This document shows positions 54,998-64,000 of a stretch of DNA of 64,000 nt, piece by piece; the stretch's first letter is position 1; every line of letters starts with the position of its first letter. A program made the position numbers and the translations under genes. The notes beneath the pieces were generated by a model. The model saw nothing but the letters and a program-made list of their open reading frames with translations, was not told the DNA's origin and searched no databases. Source of the DNA: Flavobacterium alkalisoli (GTDB lineage Bacteria; Bacteroidota; Bacteroidia; Flavobacteriales; Flavobacteriaceae); NCBI RefSeq assembly GCF_008000935.1, contig NZ_CP042831.1, positions 3,224,001 to 3,288,000 on the forward strand, read 5' to 3'.

Positions 54998-57706
54998 ATG
55001 AAACGTATTATTTTATTGCTGGTTCTCTTTGCTGCCACGGGGCTTAATGCACAAATGGTAAAGTTTGAAGGCTTTGTGAAAGATACTCTTGGTATACCAC
55101 TGGAAACTGCTAATGTATTGGCCATAAACAGCAATAACAACGAGACGGAAGCATACAGTATAACAAATGAGGACGGAAAGTTCTCACTGGGTTTAAGAAA
55201 AAATACAACCTATAAAATACAAGCATCATTTATTGGGTTTGAACCACAGGAATTTGAACTTACCACTACCGATAAAAATGTTTTAAGGGAAATAAACCTT
55301 AAAGAAGGTGTATTACTGGAAGGTGTAGAAATTGTACATGAAATACCGGTAAGGGTAAGCGGAGATACTATTGTTTATAATTCTGACTCCTTTACAAATG
55401 GTACAGAGAGAAAACTAGGTGATATACTTAAAAAACTACCCGGTGTGGAAGTAACTCCTGAAGGAGAGGTTTTTGCCGAGGGAAAACAAGTAACCAAACT
55501 TATGGTTGAAGGAACCGATTTTTTTGATGGCGACACTAAACTGGGAACTAAAAATATTCCTGCCGATGCCGTAGATAAAATAGAGGTACTTAAAAACTAT
55601 AATGAGATAAGTCAGCTTAAATATGTTGAAGACAATAAGGATAATGTTGCCATGAACATTAAGCTAAAAGAAGGTAAAAAGAACTTTTGGTTTGGCGATA
55701 TAGAAGGTGGTGCCGGTCCTGACGAACGTTATTTATTAAATCCTAATCTTTTTTATTACAGCCCTAAATACAGCCTTAACTATATAGGTAATATTAATAA
55801 TACAGGAGAAATGCCTTTCACCTTTGGCGATTACTTCAAATTTTCAGGAGGACTTAGAGATGTTATGAAAAAAGGCGGTAGCAATTTCTTTGTTATACCT
55901 CCTGAGATTGAAAATTTATTTATGCAAAACAATAAGGCTAAAGAGATAATCTCAAGGTTTAGTGCTGCTAACTTTAATTTTAATCCTAATAAAGCATGGA
56001 GTTTTAGTGGTTTTGGCATAGTGTCTTCTAATACCATAGCTACTCAAAATAATAGTATAAATTCATTACTTAACAACCAAACCGGCGAAGTTAATACCGT
56101 TCAAAATACAAGTAGTATTGGTAACAGTACTAATACATTGGGCTTATTTAAAATGGAAACTAACTTTAAACCGCATGACAGGTTTGAGGCTAATTACAAT
56201 TTATTTCTAAAAAGTTCTAAGCTAAATAATGGCAGTTACAGTAATACAACTGTTTCTCCTAATATTGAACAAGGTCAGGAAGTTTCTGAAAATACAGATA
56301 AAAATCCCTTTTCTGTAAATCAGGCATTAGACATCTACCATACCTTGGAGAATAAAAAAGATGTATTTACCCTAAATATACAGCATTTGTATCAGGATGA
56401 AGATCCCTTTTATAATGCTATACAAACCCAAACACCTTTTATATTTCCTGAGTATATTGACGGACAGGATAAAAACAACCTTAATCAGGAAAAATTTGTA
56501 AAGACAAACAAATTTGATGCTAAGCTCGATTATTATCATCTTATTAACGACAGAAATCAGTTAAATTTTACGGTTGCAAACAAGTATGCCTATCAAAATT
56601 TTAATTCTCATATTTTCCAGTTACTGGACAATGGCAACAGGAATGATTTTAATGATCCGTCGGTAAACAATAATGCAGACTATACCTTTAATGATTTCTT
56701 TGCCGGAGTAAATTACAAATTCATTCTGGATAAATTCACGTTTAATCCCGGTATAAGTTTTCATAATTACCATACAAAAAGCAATCAGTCCGGTAGTTTA
56801 TATGAAAACAATTTTACACGCTGGCTACCTAATCTTAAAGTTGACTATCAAATGGGGAAAAACGAGTCAATACAATATGATTTTTCTTTTGCTAACAATT
56901 TTACAGATATAAATCAATTGGCAGAAGGAAGTGTAATAGGGAGTTATAATAGCCTGTTTAATGGTAATCGTACACTAGACAATTCCATAACACAAAGTCA
57001 TATGTTATATTATCAAAATTTTAATTCATTCTATATGAGTAGTGTAAGTAGCAGTTTAAGATATAATAAAACAACCGAAAGTATTAATAACAAAGCAGAC
57101 TTTAATGGTGTAAACAGTGTTCAGTCACCTTTTAATTCTGATTTTGCTAATGAAAGTCTGGATGCAGATTTCCGTTACTCAAGATCGGTTTTCAGGAATT
57201 ACAAAATAGGCTTAGGTGGTTCTTTAGGTTGGAGTAAAAACTATAATATCCAGAAAAATAATGAGACAGGAGATTGGACAGAAGCGCCTCAGGAATCCTA
57301 TCGTCAAAATTACAATGCTTCTATAACCACAACTTTTGATAAGCTACCGTCGCTAACGCTAGGCTATTCGCTATTGGTTAATAACTATCCTAACGATACT
57401 TACATTACCCATAGGCCTAATGCCAGGCTGGAATATTATTTCCTTAACGGCTTTAGCTTAACATCAAACTATCAGTTCTACAACTATAGTAACCATTCTG
57501 AAACTGTTAAGAACAAATACGACTTTTTAGACCTTGGGCTTTCTTACCAAAAACCTGATAGTGCTTTAGAATACAGAATAAATGCAACAAATCTGCTTAA
57601 TACTAAAACCATAAACAGTGATAGCTTTAGTTCTTTTTCAAGCAACACATCGCTTTATACCGTTCAGCCAAGATACCTGCTGTTCTCTTTAACCTACAAA
57701 TTATAA
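54998..57706 (+). CDS. TonB-dependent receptor-like outer membrane protein
   Basis: This 902-residue protein has a signal peptide (MKRIILLLVLFAATGLNAQ), a carboxypeptidase-regulatory-like domain (about 22-105), a plug-like region (GDILKKLPGVEVTPEGEVF, then AVDKIEVLKNYN), and a long barrel of Asn-rich strands ending LFSLTYKL. The plug is shorter than in SusC-type receptors, and no SusD gene follows. It may be a transport or scaffold barrel partnered with GLPGLI. The cargo is unknown. Confidence 0.87.
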   Translation: MKRIILLLVLFAATGLNAQMVKFEGFVKDTLGIPLETANVLAINSNNNETEAYSITNEDGKFSLGLRKNTTYKIQASFIGFEPQEFELTTTDKNVLREINLKEGVLLEGVEIVHEIPVRVSGDTIVYNSDSFTNGTERKLGDILKKLPGVEVTPEGEVFAEGKQVTKLMVEGTDFFDGDTKLGTKNIPADAVDKIEVLKNYNEISQLKYVEDNKDNVAMNIKLKEGKKNFWFGDIEGGAGPDERYLLNPNLFYYSPKYSLNYIGNINNTGEMPFTFGDYFKFSGGLRDVMKKGGSNFFVIPPEIENLFMQNNKAKEIISRFSAANFNFNPNKAWSFSGFGIVSSNTIATQNNSINSLLNNQTGEVNTVQNTSSIGNSTNTLGLFKMETNFKPHDRFEANYNLFLKSSKLNNGSYSNTTVSPNIEQGQEVSENTDKNPFSVNQALDIYHTLENKKDVFTLNIQHLYQDEDPFYNAIQTQTPFIFPEYIDGQDKNNLNQEKFVKTNKFDAKLDYYHLINDRNQLNFTVANKYAYQNFNSHIFQLLDNGNRNDFNDPSVNNNADYTFNDFFAGVNYKFILDKFTFNPGISFHNYHTKSNQSGSLYENNFTRWLPNLKVDYQMGKNESIQYDFSFANNFTDINQLAEGSVIGSYNSLFNGNRTLDNSITQSHMLYYQNFNSFYMSSVSSSLRYNKTTESINNKADFNGVNSVQSPFNSDFANESLDADFRYSRSVFRNYKIGLGGSLGWSKNYNIQKNNETGDWTEAPQESYRQNYNASITTTFDKLPSLTLGYSLLVNNYPNDTYITHRPNARLEYYFLNGFSLTSNYQFYNYSNHSETVKNKYDFLDLGLSYQKPDSALEYRINATNLLNTKTINSDSFSSFSSNTSLYTVQPRYLLFSLTYKL

Positions 57707-57721
57707 CTAAAATTGATTACC

Positions 57722-58135
57722 ATGAAAACTAAACTGATTTATTTACTATACATACTGCTTATTTCCTTTACTGCTATCGCACAGGATAGCAGTAAATTTA
57801 ATTCACAGTTAAAAACAATATTAAAAACCTTTCAGGAAAAAGACATAAACCAATTAAATCCTATACTGGCAGAAAATTATACCATTGCAGGAATGCCTAA
57901 GGGATTAGAAAAACAAATACTGCCACAAATAATACAGCAGTTACCCGCTTTTTCTTCTTATAAAGTAACACAGGTAAAAAAAGAAAAAAACGGAACCAGA
58001 ATATACCTGTACTTTACCTCTTCAAAAAGTAAAGAAAAGGTAAACAGTAATTTTCTTTTTAACGATAAGAACAAAATACTGGAGTTTAATATACTGGATG
58101 AAGCAAATGTCAACACACAAACAATAACAGAGTAA
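57722..58135 (+). CDS. Small secreted protein of the GLPGLI operon
   Basis: The ATG at 57722 gives 137 residues with a signal peptide (MKTKLIYLLYILLISFTAIAQ). The rest has an NTF2/SnoaL-like flavour (LKTILKTFQEKDINQLNPIL, then strands), but I cannot confirm the fold. It begins 15 bases after the barrel gene, so it belongs to the same operon. Function is unknown. The ending overlaps a palindromic terminator. Confidence 0.7.
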   Translation: MKTKLIYLLYILLISFTAIAQDSSKFNSQLKTILKTFQEKDINQLNPILAENYTIAGMPKGLEKQILPQIIQQLPAFSSYKVTQVKKEKNGTRIYLYFTSSKSKEKVNSNFLFNDKNKILEFNILDEANVNTQTITE

Positions 58136-58161
58136 AACAGCGCTCAATTGAGCGCTGTTTT
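58134..58161. terminator. Palindromic bidirectional terminator
   Basis: AAAACAGCGCTCAA then TTGAGCGCTGTTTT: a perfect 28-base palindrome. It overlaps the stop codons of the two convergent genes on either side, leaving no spare intergenic sequence. Confidence 0.85.
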
Positions 58162-60398
58162 TATTTAAATGTCTTATTTATAAAAGTAATTTCTATAACC
58201 ACACCATTATCATTATAGAGGTTTAAAGAACCGTCGAGATCTTCGGTAAGTCCTTTTATAAGGTTTAATCCTAGTGAATTTTCTTTTTTAATGGCATAAT
58301 CATCAGGTAGTCCTACTCCGTTATCTCTTATATAGAGCATAAAAGTATCTTCTGTATTTTGTATAAGTTTTATGGATATAACACCCTCCTCCTTTTCAGG
58401 AAAACCATATTTAATAGAATTAGTAATAGCCTCGTTTAAGATAAGCCCCAAAGGGACTGCAATGGAGACATCAAAATCCACATGCTCAATAGTAAGATCA
58501 AAATGAATATTAGAGGTGTCAAAACTGTCTTTTAGATATTCTGTAAGGTCAGTAATATAGGCAGGCATTGGTATAGAAGTCATATCTTCACTTTGATATA
58601 ACTTTTGATGTATTAATGACATCGAATGCACTCGATGCTGACTATCCCTGATAGCTGTTAAAGCCGACTTATCTTTTAAATAAGCCGATTGAGTATTTAA
58701 CAAACTCATTACAATTTGCAGGTTATTTTTAACCCTGTGGTGTATTTCTTTTAGAAGCCATTCTTTCTCATTTAATAAATGTTCAAGAGCATGATTTTTG
58801 TCATTAATAACAATTTGCTGTTCTTCCAGCTTGCTGTTGGCTTTTTGTTTATTTCGATAGTTTCTGTATAAAAGTCCAAGAATAATCAGAAGTACTATAA
58901 TACCTATAAAAGTAAGGTTACGCAGGATTCGGGCATCTTCAGCCCTGCTTTTTTGCAGGTCGCTTTCCTGCGTAAGCAGTTCTATATTTTGTTGCTTTAG
59001 CTTTATATCCTGATCTTTTTTCTCTGTTTCATATTGTACCTGAAGTTGGGCTATCTGCTCAGATTTATTAACACTAGAAATGGAATCATCAAACCTTTTA
59101 TATTCTTGATGAGCAATTAGAGCATTTTTATAATTTCCTCTCGCCGAATCAACTCTATACTTCCATATATAATAAATCCTCCAGCTGGGAACTACATTCA
59201 TTTTTTTGGCTAAGAACCTGTTTTCCTCTACCAATTGGGCAGTCTTATTAAAATCTTTTACTGAAAAATAATAATTGCTTGCTAAATGATTTATTCGAAA
59301 AATCTCTTCTTCTGCAAAATCATGTTTTACTTTTAGCTCCATTATCTTATCAAGATATTTTTTTGCCTTATCAAATTCTTTACTATACATATAAGTATAA
59401 AAAATCGAGCTATTAAGTCCAACTATTGCACCTATATCAGTAGCTTTATAATTTCTTAAAGCATCTTCTTCAAGTTTAAGTGCTTCTTTTACCTTATTCT
59501 TAAGTACCAAAATACTGGCAATATTATTAGTTACAAAATAAACTGCATTAGCATCATTATTCTCTTTTGCCAATACAAGGGCATCTTCAAAATATTTAAG
59601 AGCTTTATCATTTTCATTTAACGAGTCAAAAGTTAATCCAAGCCTGTTATTTATAGTACATAGCTGCATAGACCTGTCACCCTGTTCTTCTGCTGTTTTA
59701 AGCGCCAAAAGGCCATATTTAATTCCTTCCTCAGTATTTCCTGTAATAACATAGGCTTGCCCAATTATATCATAAATACCCTGAAGATCTTTAGCTCCGG
59801 CCTTTTTATATAGTGAAAGTGATTTTTTTAATTCTTCTAATGCCCTATCATATTTATTTATAAGGAAAAAATATTCTCCATATACTTTATTTGCTTCAGC
59901 TGCCCTTTTATAGTTTTTCGCCCTTTTAAAAGCTTCTATACCCTTAGCAGTAGTAGCTATCTTTTCTTCCATCTCCCCTTCATACTGGTCATAATAACAT
60001 GCCATCTCCATATAAGCCTCCCCCAGTAAGCTGTATTCATTATATTTGGTAAGACAGTCAATTGCTTTTTGGGCATATTTTTTTCCCGTTACACGATCAC
60101 CGCCTTCACGATAGGCTCCTGCAAAAAGAAGGTAGTTATTTCCCTCTCCTTTATGATAGGCTATTTCCCTGCATATTTTTTCAGCTTGCTGCAAATAAAC
60201 CTTAGCACTATCCATATCCGATTTTTCCTCACCAGGTTTTAAAATATAGTAACTGCTGAGCTCCTGTAAAAGATCTGCTTTTTTCTGTTTGTTATTTTCC
60301 TTTTCTACAAGCTGCAAAAGTTTATTCTGTTCCTGAGCAAAAGGTATAGCAGGAACAAAAAGCATGTAGGTAAGAATAATAATAAAAATATTTTTCAT
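58161..60398 (-). CDS. TPR-containing sensor histidine kinase (HisKA_2 type)
   Basis: This 745-residue kinase has a signal peptide (MKNIFIIILTYMLFVPAIPFAQ), a periplasmic domain with about nine TPR-like repeats (to about residue 440), a coiled coil, a membrane helix at about 497-517, and a HisKA_2 core (His in EIHHRVKNN at about 551, ATP-binding LNEAITNSIKYGF and RDNGVGLPDD). No response regulator lies beside it, so its partner is elsewhere or unknown. It is divergent from an alpha/beta hydrolase gene. Confidence 0.9.
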   Translation of the reverse strand: MKNIFIIILTYMLFVPAIPFAQEQNKLLQLVEKENNKQKKADLLQELSSYYILKPGEEKSDMDSAKVYLQQAEKICREIAYHKGEGNNYLLFAGAYREGGDRVTGKKYAQKAIDCLTKYNEYSLLGEAYMEMACYYDQYEGEMEEKIATTAKGIEAFKRAKNYKRAAEANKVYGEYFFLINKYDRALEELKKSLSLYKKAGAKDLQGIYDIIGQAYVITGNTEEGIKYGLLALKTAEEQGDRSMQLCTINNRLGLTFDSLNENDKALKYFEDALVLAKENNDANAVYFVTNNIASILVLKNKVKEALKLEEDALRNYKATDIGAIVGLNSSIFYTYMYSKEFDKAKKYLDKIMELKVKHDFAEEEIFRINHLASNYYFSVKDFNKTAQLVEENRFLAKKMNVVPSWRIYYIWKYRVDSARGNYKNALIAHQEYKRFDDSISSVNKSEQIAQLQVQYETEKKDQDIKLKQQNIELLTQESDLQKSRAEDARILRNLTFIGIIVLLIILGLLYRNYRNKQKANSKLEEQQIVINDKNHALEHLLNEKEWLLKEIHHRVKNNLQIVMSLLNTQSAYLKDKSALTAIRDSQHRVHSMSLIHQKLYQSEDMTSIPMPAYITDLTEYLKDSFDTSNIHFDLTIEHVDFDVSIAVPLGLILNEAITNSIKYGFPEKEEGVISIKLIQNTEDTFMLYIRDNGVGLPDDYAIKKENSLGLNLIKGLTEDLDGSLNLYNDNGVVIEITFINKTFK

Positions 60399-60642
60399 TA
60401 GAGCACTATTTAAAAAACCTTGTCACACAGCTTAATAAAAGTACAAATTAATCTTACAGCTTTTTAAAAAATTTAATGTTTGGTTCCTACTACTTTATTT
60501 CGTTAAACTCCATTTTTTAAATTACTATATATCGCTAATTATTCAACTTAAATAAATTTAATTATTTGATTTACAGTAATTTAAAATAAAGGCTTTGTAT
60601 TTGACTTTAAAATGGCACAACTAATTAAAAATTTACATTACT

Positions 60643-61425
60643 ATGGAAACGCCTAAGTCAAAAACAGTATTATTTGTTACCGGTGCCTTTGTAACACATA
60701 GAGGTTGGGATAAGTGGAAAGAATATTTTGAAGCAAACGGTTATACAACATTAGCACCACCATGGCCTCATAAAGATGCACCTGCAAAAGTACTTAGAAA
60801 AAGGCATCCTGATCCCGGTATAGCTTCTGTACGATTAGAGGACGTTGTAGATCATTATGCTGAAATAATTGCCGGCTTACCCGAAGAACCTATTATTATA
60901 GGACATTCTTTTGGTGGATTGGTAACACAACTACTTCTTCAACGAGGGTTTGGTGTAGCAGCTGTAGTTATACATTCGGTACCGCCACAAGGGGTATTAA
61001 CATTTAAATGGTCTTTCTTTAAAGCAGTATGGGGACCGTTAGGTTTGTTTACTTCTACAAAAAAGACGTTTCTAATGTCGTTCCCTCAATGGCAATATGC
61101 CTTTACTAACGGAATGAGCCTTGAGGAGCAGCAACAATCTTATGATGAAAATGTGATACCTGAATCCAAACTTGCTTCAAGAGACGGCCTTACCAGTGCT
61201 GCTAAGATAAATTTTAAAAAACCTCACCCTCCCCTCCTTTTTATAGCTGGAACAAATGATAATATCATGCCTGCCTCGTTAAACTATTCCAATTATAAAA
61301 AATACAAAGACAAAAGCTCTGTTACCAATTTTAAGGAGTTTAGCGAGAATAATCACTATGTAGTGGGCATGCCAAACTGGAAAGAAACAGCAGGTTATGC
61401 TTTAAACTGGATTAAAAGCTTGTAA
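60643..61425 (+). CDS. Alpha/beta hydrolase
   Basis: This 260-residue protein has Ser89 in GHSFGGLVT, a likely Asp in AGTNDNIMPA and His in NNHYVVGMP, with an N-terminal FVTGAFVTHRGW in place of a normal HG. No signal peptide is present, so it is cytoplasmic. It may belong functionally with the two exported hydrolases downstream, but the 286-base gap suggests separate promoters. Substrate unknown. Confidence 0.85.
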   Translation: METPKSKTVLFVTGAFVTHRGWDKWKEYFEANGYTTLAPPWPHKDAPAKVLRKRHPDPGIASVRLEDVVDHYAEIIAGLPEEPIIIGHSFGGLVTQLLLQRGFGVAAVVIHSVPPQGVLTFKWSFFKAVWGPLGLFTSTKKTFLMSFPQWQYAFTNGMSLEEQQQSYDENVIPESKLASRDGLTSAAKINFKKPHPPLLFIAGTNDNIMPASLNYSNYKKYKDKSSVTNFKEFSENNHYVVGMPNWKETAGYALNWIKSL

Positions 61426-61711
61426 AATACTTTCTTGTCTTAGTTCAATGCCAGAGATTTTTTAAAATATGAAATTTGTCTTGTACAATAGAGAAAAGTA
61501 AAACTGAAACACAATAATAAACAACCATATCACATCAGCCATGAAAACAAATCTTTATTTAAAACTTTCTTTCAGGACATAGTCCTTAATCACTAAATCC
61601 ACAAACAAAAAACAATTTTTAAAACCGGCATTTTATGCCCGGACAGGGATTCTCTGTCCTTATTCAAAACAAAAACAATATCTAATTCACAATTTAAAAA
61701 ACACATTTATC
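61426..61711 (+). promoter_or_regulatory. Leader region with short frame and hairpin
   Basis: This 286-base gap before the isochorismatase-family gene contains a 13-codon frame (ATG at 61541, MKTNLYLKLSFRT) and a short hairpin GGACAG/CTGTCC at 61641-61659. It could be a leader with regulatory structure, but nothing about it matches a known riboswitch. Confidence 0.25.
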
Positions 61712-62401
61712 ATGAAAAATTTATTTTTAACCGCTGCACTTTTAATTACTTCCATGACAGCTTTTGCACAAAAGCCAAGTCCTAAGTTATTAAACCCTAC
61801 TAACCATACACTTGTACTGGTAGATTATGAAAGTCAAATGGCTTTTCCTTTACAAAGCATTACAGTAGATCAGCTGCGCAACAATACAGGTTTAGTAGCC
61901 GGTGCTTCTAAAATATTTAAAGTCCCTACTGTTGTTACTACCGTAGCCGAAAAGACTTTTAGCGGCCCTGTATTCCCTGAAATTGAAGAGTTTTACCCTA
62001 AAGCCACTTCAAACTATATTGATCGTACCACTATGAATACCTGGGAAGATGCAAATGCTTATAAAGCTATCATCGGAAAAGGTAAAAAAACAATTGTTTT
62101 TGGAGGACTTTGGACCAGTGTATGTATAGTAGGCCCGGTACTATCTGCAATTAACGACGGATATACAGTATACGTAATTACCGATGCCAGCGGAGATGTA
62201 TCTAAAGAAGCACATGAAATGGCTGTTACAAGAATGGTACAGGCAGGTGCTACACCAATTACTTCTTTACAGTACTTACTAGAGCTGCAACGCGACTGGG
62301 CTCGCCAGGAAACCTATAAGGCCGTTACCGATTTGGTTAAAAAATACGGAGGTGCTTATGGTGTTGGTGTTCAGTATGCTCATGATATGCTAAAACATTA
62401 A
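61712..62401 (+). CDS. Exported isochorismatase-family hydrolase
   Basis: This 229-residue protein has a signal peptide (MKNLFLTAALLITSMTAFAQ) and a cysteine-hydrolase fold: Asp38 in LVLVDYESQ and nucleophile Cys138 in GGLWTSVCIVGP, resembling YcaC-like enzymes. Most relatives are cytoplasmic, so export is unusual. A hairpin separates it from the amidohydrolase gene. Substrate unknown. Confidence 0.85.
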   Translation: MKNLFLTAALLITSMTAFAQKPSPKLLNPTNHTLVLVDYESQMAFPLQSITVDQLRNNTGLVAGASKIFKVPTVVTTVAEKTFSGPVFPEIEEFYPKATSNYIDRTTMNTWEDANAYKAIIGKGKKTIVFGGLWTSVCIVGPVLSAINDGYTVYVITDASGDVSKEAHEMAVTRMVQAGATPITSLQYLLELQRDWARQETYKAVTDLVKKYGGAYGVGVQYAHDMLKH

Positions 62402-62421
62402 TAGCTGCTTTTTATTTCTGC

Positions 62422-62475
62422 AAAAAGGCTGTGTATACCCTTATTCAACTTCCTAATTTAATACACAGCCTTTTT
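62422..62475. terminator. Long hairpin after the isochorismatase-family gene
   Basis: AAAAAGGCTGTGTAT at 62422-62436 pairs perfectly over 15 bp with ATACACAGCCTTTTT at 62461-62475. The 24-base loop is larger than in most terminators here. It may terminate or attenuate transcription into the amidohydrolase gene. Confidence 0.65.
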
Positions 62476-62512
62476 CTCCTTTCAACAATCAATTCACCTA
62501 AAAAAACTAAAA

Positions 62513-64000
62513 ATGAAACAACGTATTACCCTTTTTGCATTATTGTTTTTTGCAGTATCGGCTATGGCTCAGTCTCCTGACCTGATAGTGTATAATGCCA
62601 AAATACATACGCTGGATAACAACAATACCATTAGCCAGGCCATAGCAGTTGCTAACGGAAAAATCATAAAAACCGGAAATGATAAACAGATACTTAAACT
62701 TAAAGGTAAAAGTACAACTGTTATAGATGCTCATGGTAAAACCATGATTCCGGGAATTTTTGACTCTCACATGCATATAATCAGAGGCGGACGTTTCTTT
62801 AATACTGAACTACGTTGGGATGGTGTTCGTTCTCTTCAAAAAGCTCTTACCATGCTTAAAGAACAGGCACAACGTACCCCTAAAGGCCAGTGGGTTCGTG
62901 TAGTGGGCGGATGGAACGCATGGCAGTTTGAAGAAAAAAGGCTTCCTACCCTACAGGAAATAAACGAGGCTACAGGCGATGTACCAACCTTTATACTGCA
63001 CCTTTACGGGCATGCTTATCTCAACAAGGCCGGATTAAAAGCCCTGAATATTAATTCAGAAACTCCAAATCCATTTGGCGGGCTTATAGAAAAAGATATT
63101 TACGGAAACCCTACAGGATTACTGGTGGCAGAACCAAATGCTTTTATTCTTTATTCTACACTTTCCAAATTACCTGAACTTACCGAAGAACAAAAAACAA
63201 ACTCTACCAAATTGTTTATGACAGAAATGAATCGTTTGGGGGTTACAGCCATTATGGATGCCGGAGGAGGATTTCAAAACTATCCGGATGATTATGGCAT
63301 TACCACAAAACTTTGTGAAAGTAATGAGCTAACCATAAGGATGCCCTATTATCTGTTTGCACAAAAAGCAGGAAGTGAACTTGCCGATTATACCCGCTGG
63401 ATCAGTTCGGTAGAAATAGGACAGGGTTGTGATGTACCTGATGATGGAGTTAAACGATTTGGTAAAATGCCCAAGATGGAATATCATGTTCAGGGAGGCG
63501 GAGAAAACCTGGTAATGAGCGCAGGAGATTTTGAAAACTTTGATAAGCCTAGGCCTGATTTAAATCCTGCCATGGAACAGCAGCTTAAAGCTGTACTTTC
63601 CCTACTTATAAAAAACAGATGGCCTTTCAGGCTACATGCTACTTACAACGAAAGTATTACCCGTTTTTTAAATGTTATTGAAGAGATAGATAAAGAAACG
63701 CCTTTGGACGGCCTGCTTTGGTTCTTTGATCATGCCGAAACCATATCCGATGAAAACCTGCAAAGGGTAAAGGCATTAGGAGGCGGTATTGCCATACAGC
63801 ACAGGATGGCCTATCAGGGTGAGAACTTCATAAAACGCTATGGCAAGGCTGCGGCGGCAAAAACAGTACCTCTCAAAAAAATGATGGATATGGGTATTAA
63901 AGTCGGTATGGGTACAGACGGTACTCGTGTGGCAAGCTACAACCCATGGGTAGGCTTGTACTGGCTTACTACCGGAAAAACACTTGGCGGACTTAAATAT
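62513..64000 (+). CDS. Exported YtcJ-like amidohydrolase (partial, runs off the edge)
   Basis: The open frame has 496 codons and no stop before the window ends. It starts with a signal peptide (MKQRITLFALLFFAVSAMAQ) and has the amidohydrolase metal motif HxH at 86-88 (FDSHMHIIRGG). The GGWNAWQFEE and HLYGHAYLNKAGL segments and MGTDGTR near the end match the YtcJ-like branch. Exact substrate unknown. Export by signal peptide is shared with the upstream hydrolase. Confidence 0.88.
   Translation, partial: MKQRITLFALLFFAVSAMAQSPDLIVYNAKIHTLDNNNTISQAIAVANGKIIKTGNDKQILKLKGKSTTVIDAHGKTMIPGIFDSHMHIIRGGRFFNTELRWDGVRSLQKALTMLKEQAQRTPKGQWVRVVGGWNAWQFEEKRLPTLQEINEATGDVPTFILHLYGHAYLNKAGLKALNINSETPNPFGGLIEKDIYGNPTGLLVAEPNAFILYSTLSKLPELTEEQKTNSTKLFMTEMNRLGVTAIMDAGGGFQNYPDDYGITTKLCESNELTIRMPYYLFAQKAGSELADYTRWISSVEIGQGCDVPDDGVKRFGKMPKMEYHVQGGGENLVMSAGDFENFDKPRPDLNPAMEQQLKAVLSLLIKNRWPFRLHATYNESITRFLNVIEEIDKETPLDGLLWFFDHAETISDENLQRVKALGGGIAIQHRMAYQGENFIKRYGKAAAAKTVPLKKMMDMGIKVGMGTDGTRVASYNPWVGLYWLTTGKTLGGLKY

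Noticed and set aside
1..64000. CRISPR array, tRNA or rRNA genes
   Set aside because: No regularly spaced repeats, cloverleaf sequences or conserved rRNA blocks were seen on either strand.
1..64000. Insertion sequences or prophage
   Set aside because: No transposase, integrase or phage structural gene was found, and the gene order looks like a normal chromosome.

Overview
The window is 64 kb of an AT-rich bacterial chromosome that looks like Flavobacteriaceae, most likely Flavobacterium or a close relative. The reasons are: the gliding genes gldF and gldG; a secreted protease with a type IX secretion C-terminal domain; signal peptides that end in Ala-Gln or Ser-Gln; Bacteroidota-style promoter boxes (TAnnTTTG); GLPGLI and DUF4294 proteins; and a CusA pump fused to a TolC channel. 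The species cannot be named from the sequence alone. Genes are dense, and I see no CRISPR array, tRNA, rRNA, prophage or insertion sequence. The only structured RNA gene recognised is RNase P RNA.

Positions 1-27.4 kb are mostly housekeeping. They hold a SpeE-like methyltransferase and a PhyH oxygenase, kdsB (LPS), a RecD-like helicase, DUF3822-rsmD, rnpB, a small protein overlapping a type IB topoisomerase, dnaX, a DUF4294 protein, an M42 aminopeptidase, purC, phoH, a SAM hydroxide adenosyltransferase, gldFG, dnaN, a membrane-anchored MutS-like ATPase, a two-domain universal stress protein, a lipoprotein with C-terminal NSN repeats, and mnmE. Two conserved genes here are interrupted. dnaX has an A10 tract that ends in the same slippery heptamer used by E. 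coli dnaX, so a short gamma form and a long tau form (after a -1 shift) can be read. phoH has one extra G that splits the KH-like part from the ATPase part.

Positions 27.5-48.9 kb hold stress and export functions. These are a DUF2254 membrane protein, an ankyrin protein followed by a large catalase (an AnkB-KatB-like pair), and a TolC/RND/adaptor efflux operon divergent from a LytS/LytTR two-component system with a perfect inverted repeat between them. A patatin, an MtfA-like peptidase, and a heavy-metal efflux operon follow. In the metal operon a small Cys/His-rich protein comes first, then a CusA-TolC fusion, then a His-rich CusB-like adaptor.

Positions 49-64 kb are cell-surface and signalling functions. 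A secreted subtilase and an alpha/beta hydrolase come first. An OmpR-type regulator and its histidine kinase are then divergent from a GLPGLI protein, a TonB-receptor-like barrel and a small secreted protein. The intervening region carries spaced TTAAC repeats that could be the regulator's operators. The end holds a TPR histidine kinase, another alpha/beta hydrolase, an exported isochorismatase-family hydrolase and an exported YtcJ-like amidohydrolase cut by the window edge.

The best candidates for something new are the dnaX slip site, the predicted self-separating CusA-TolC fusion, the EF-hand-like loop inside an RND pump, and the two-component/GLPGLI/barrel module. No assignment was checked against a database.
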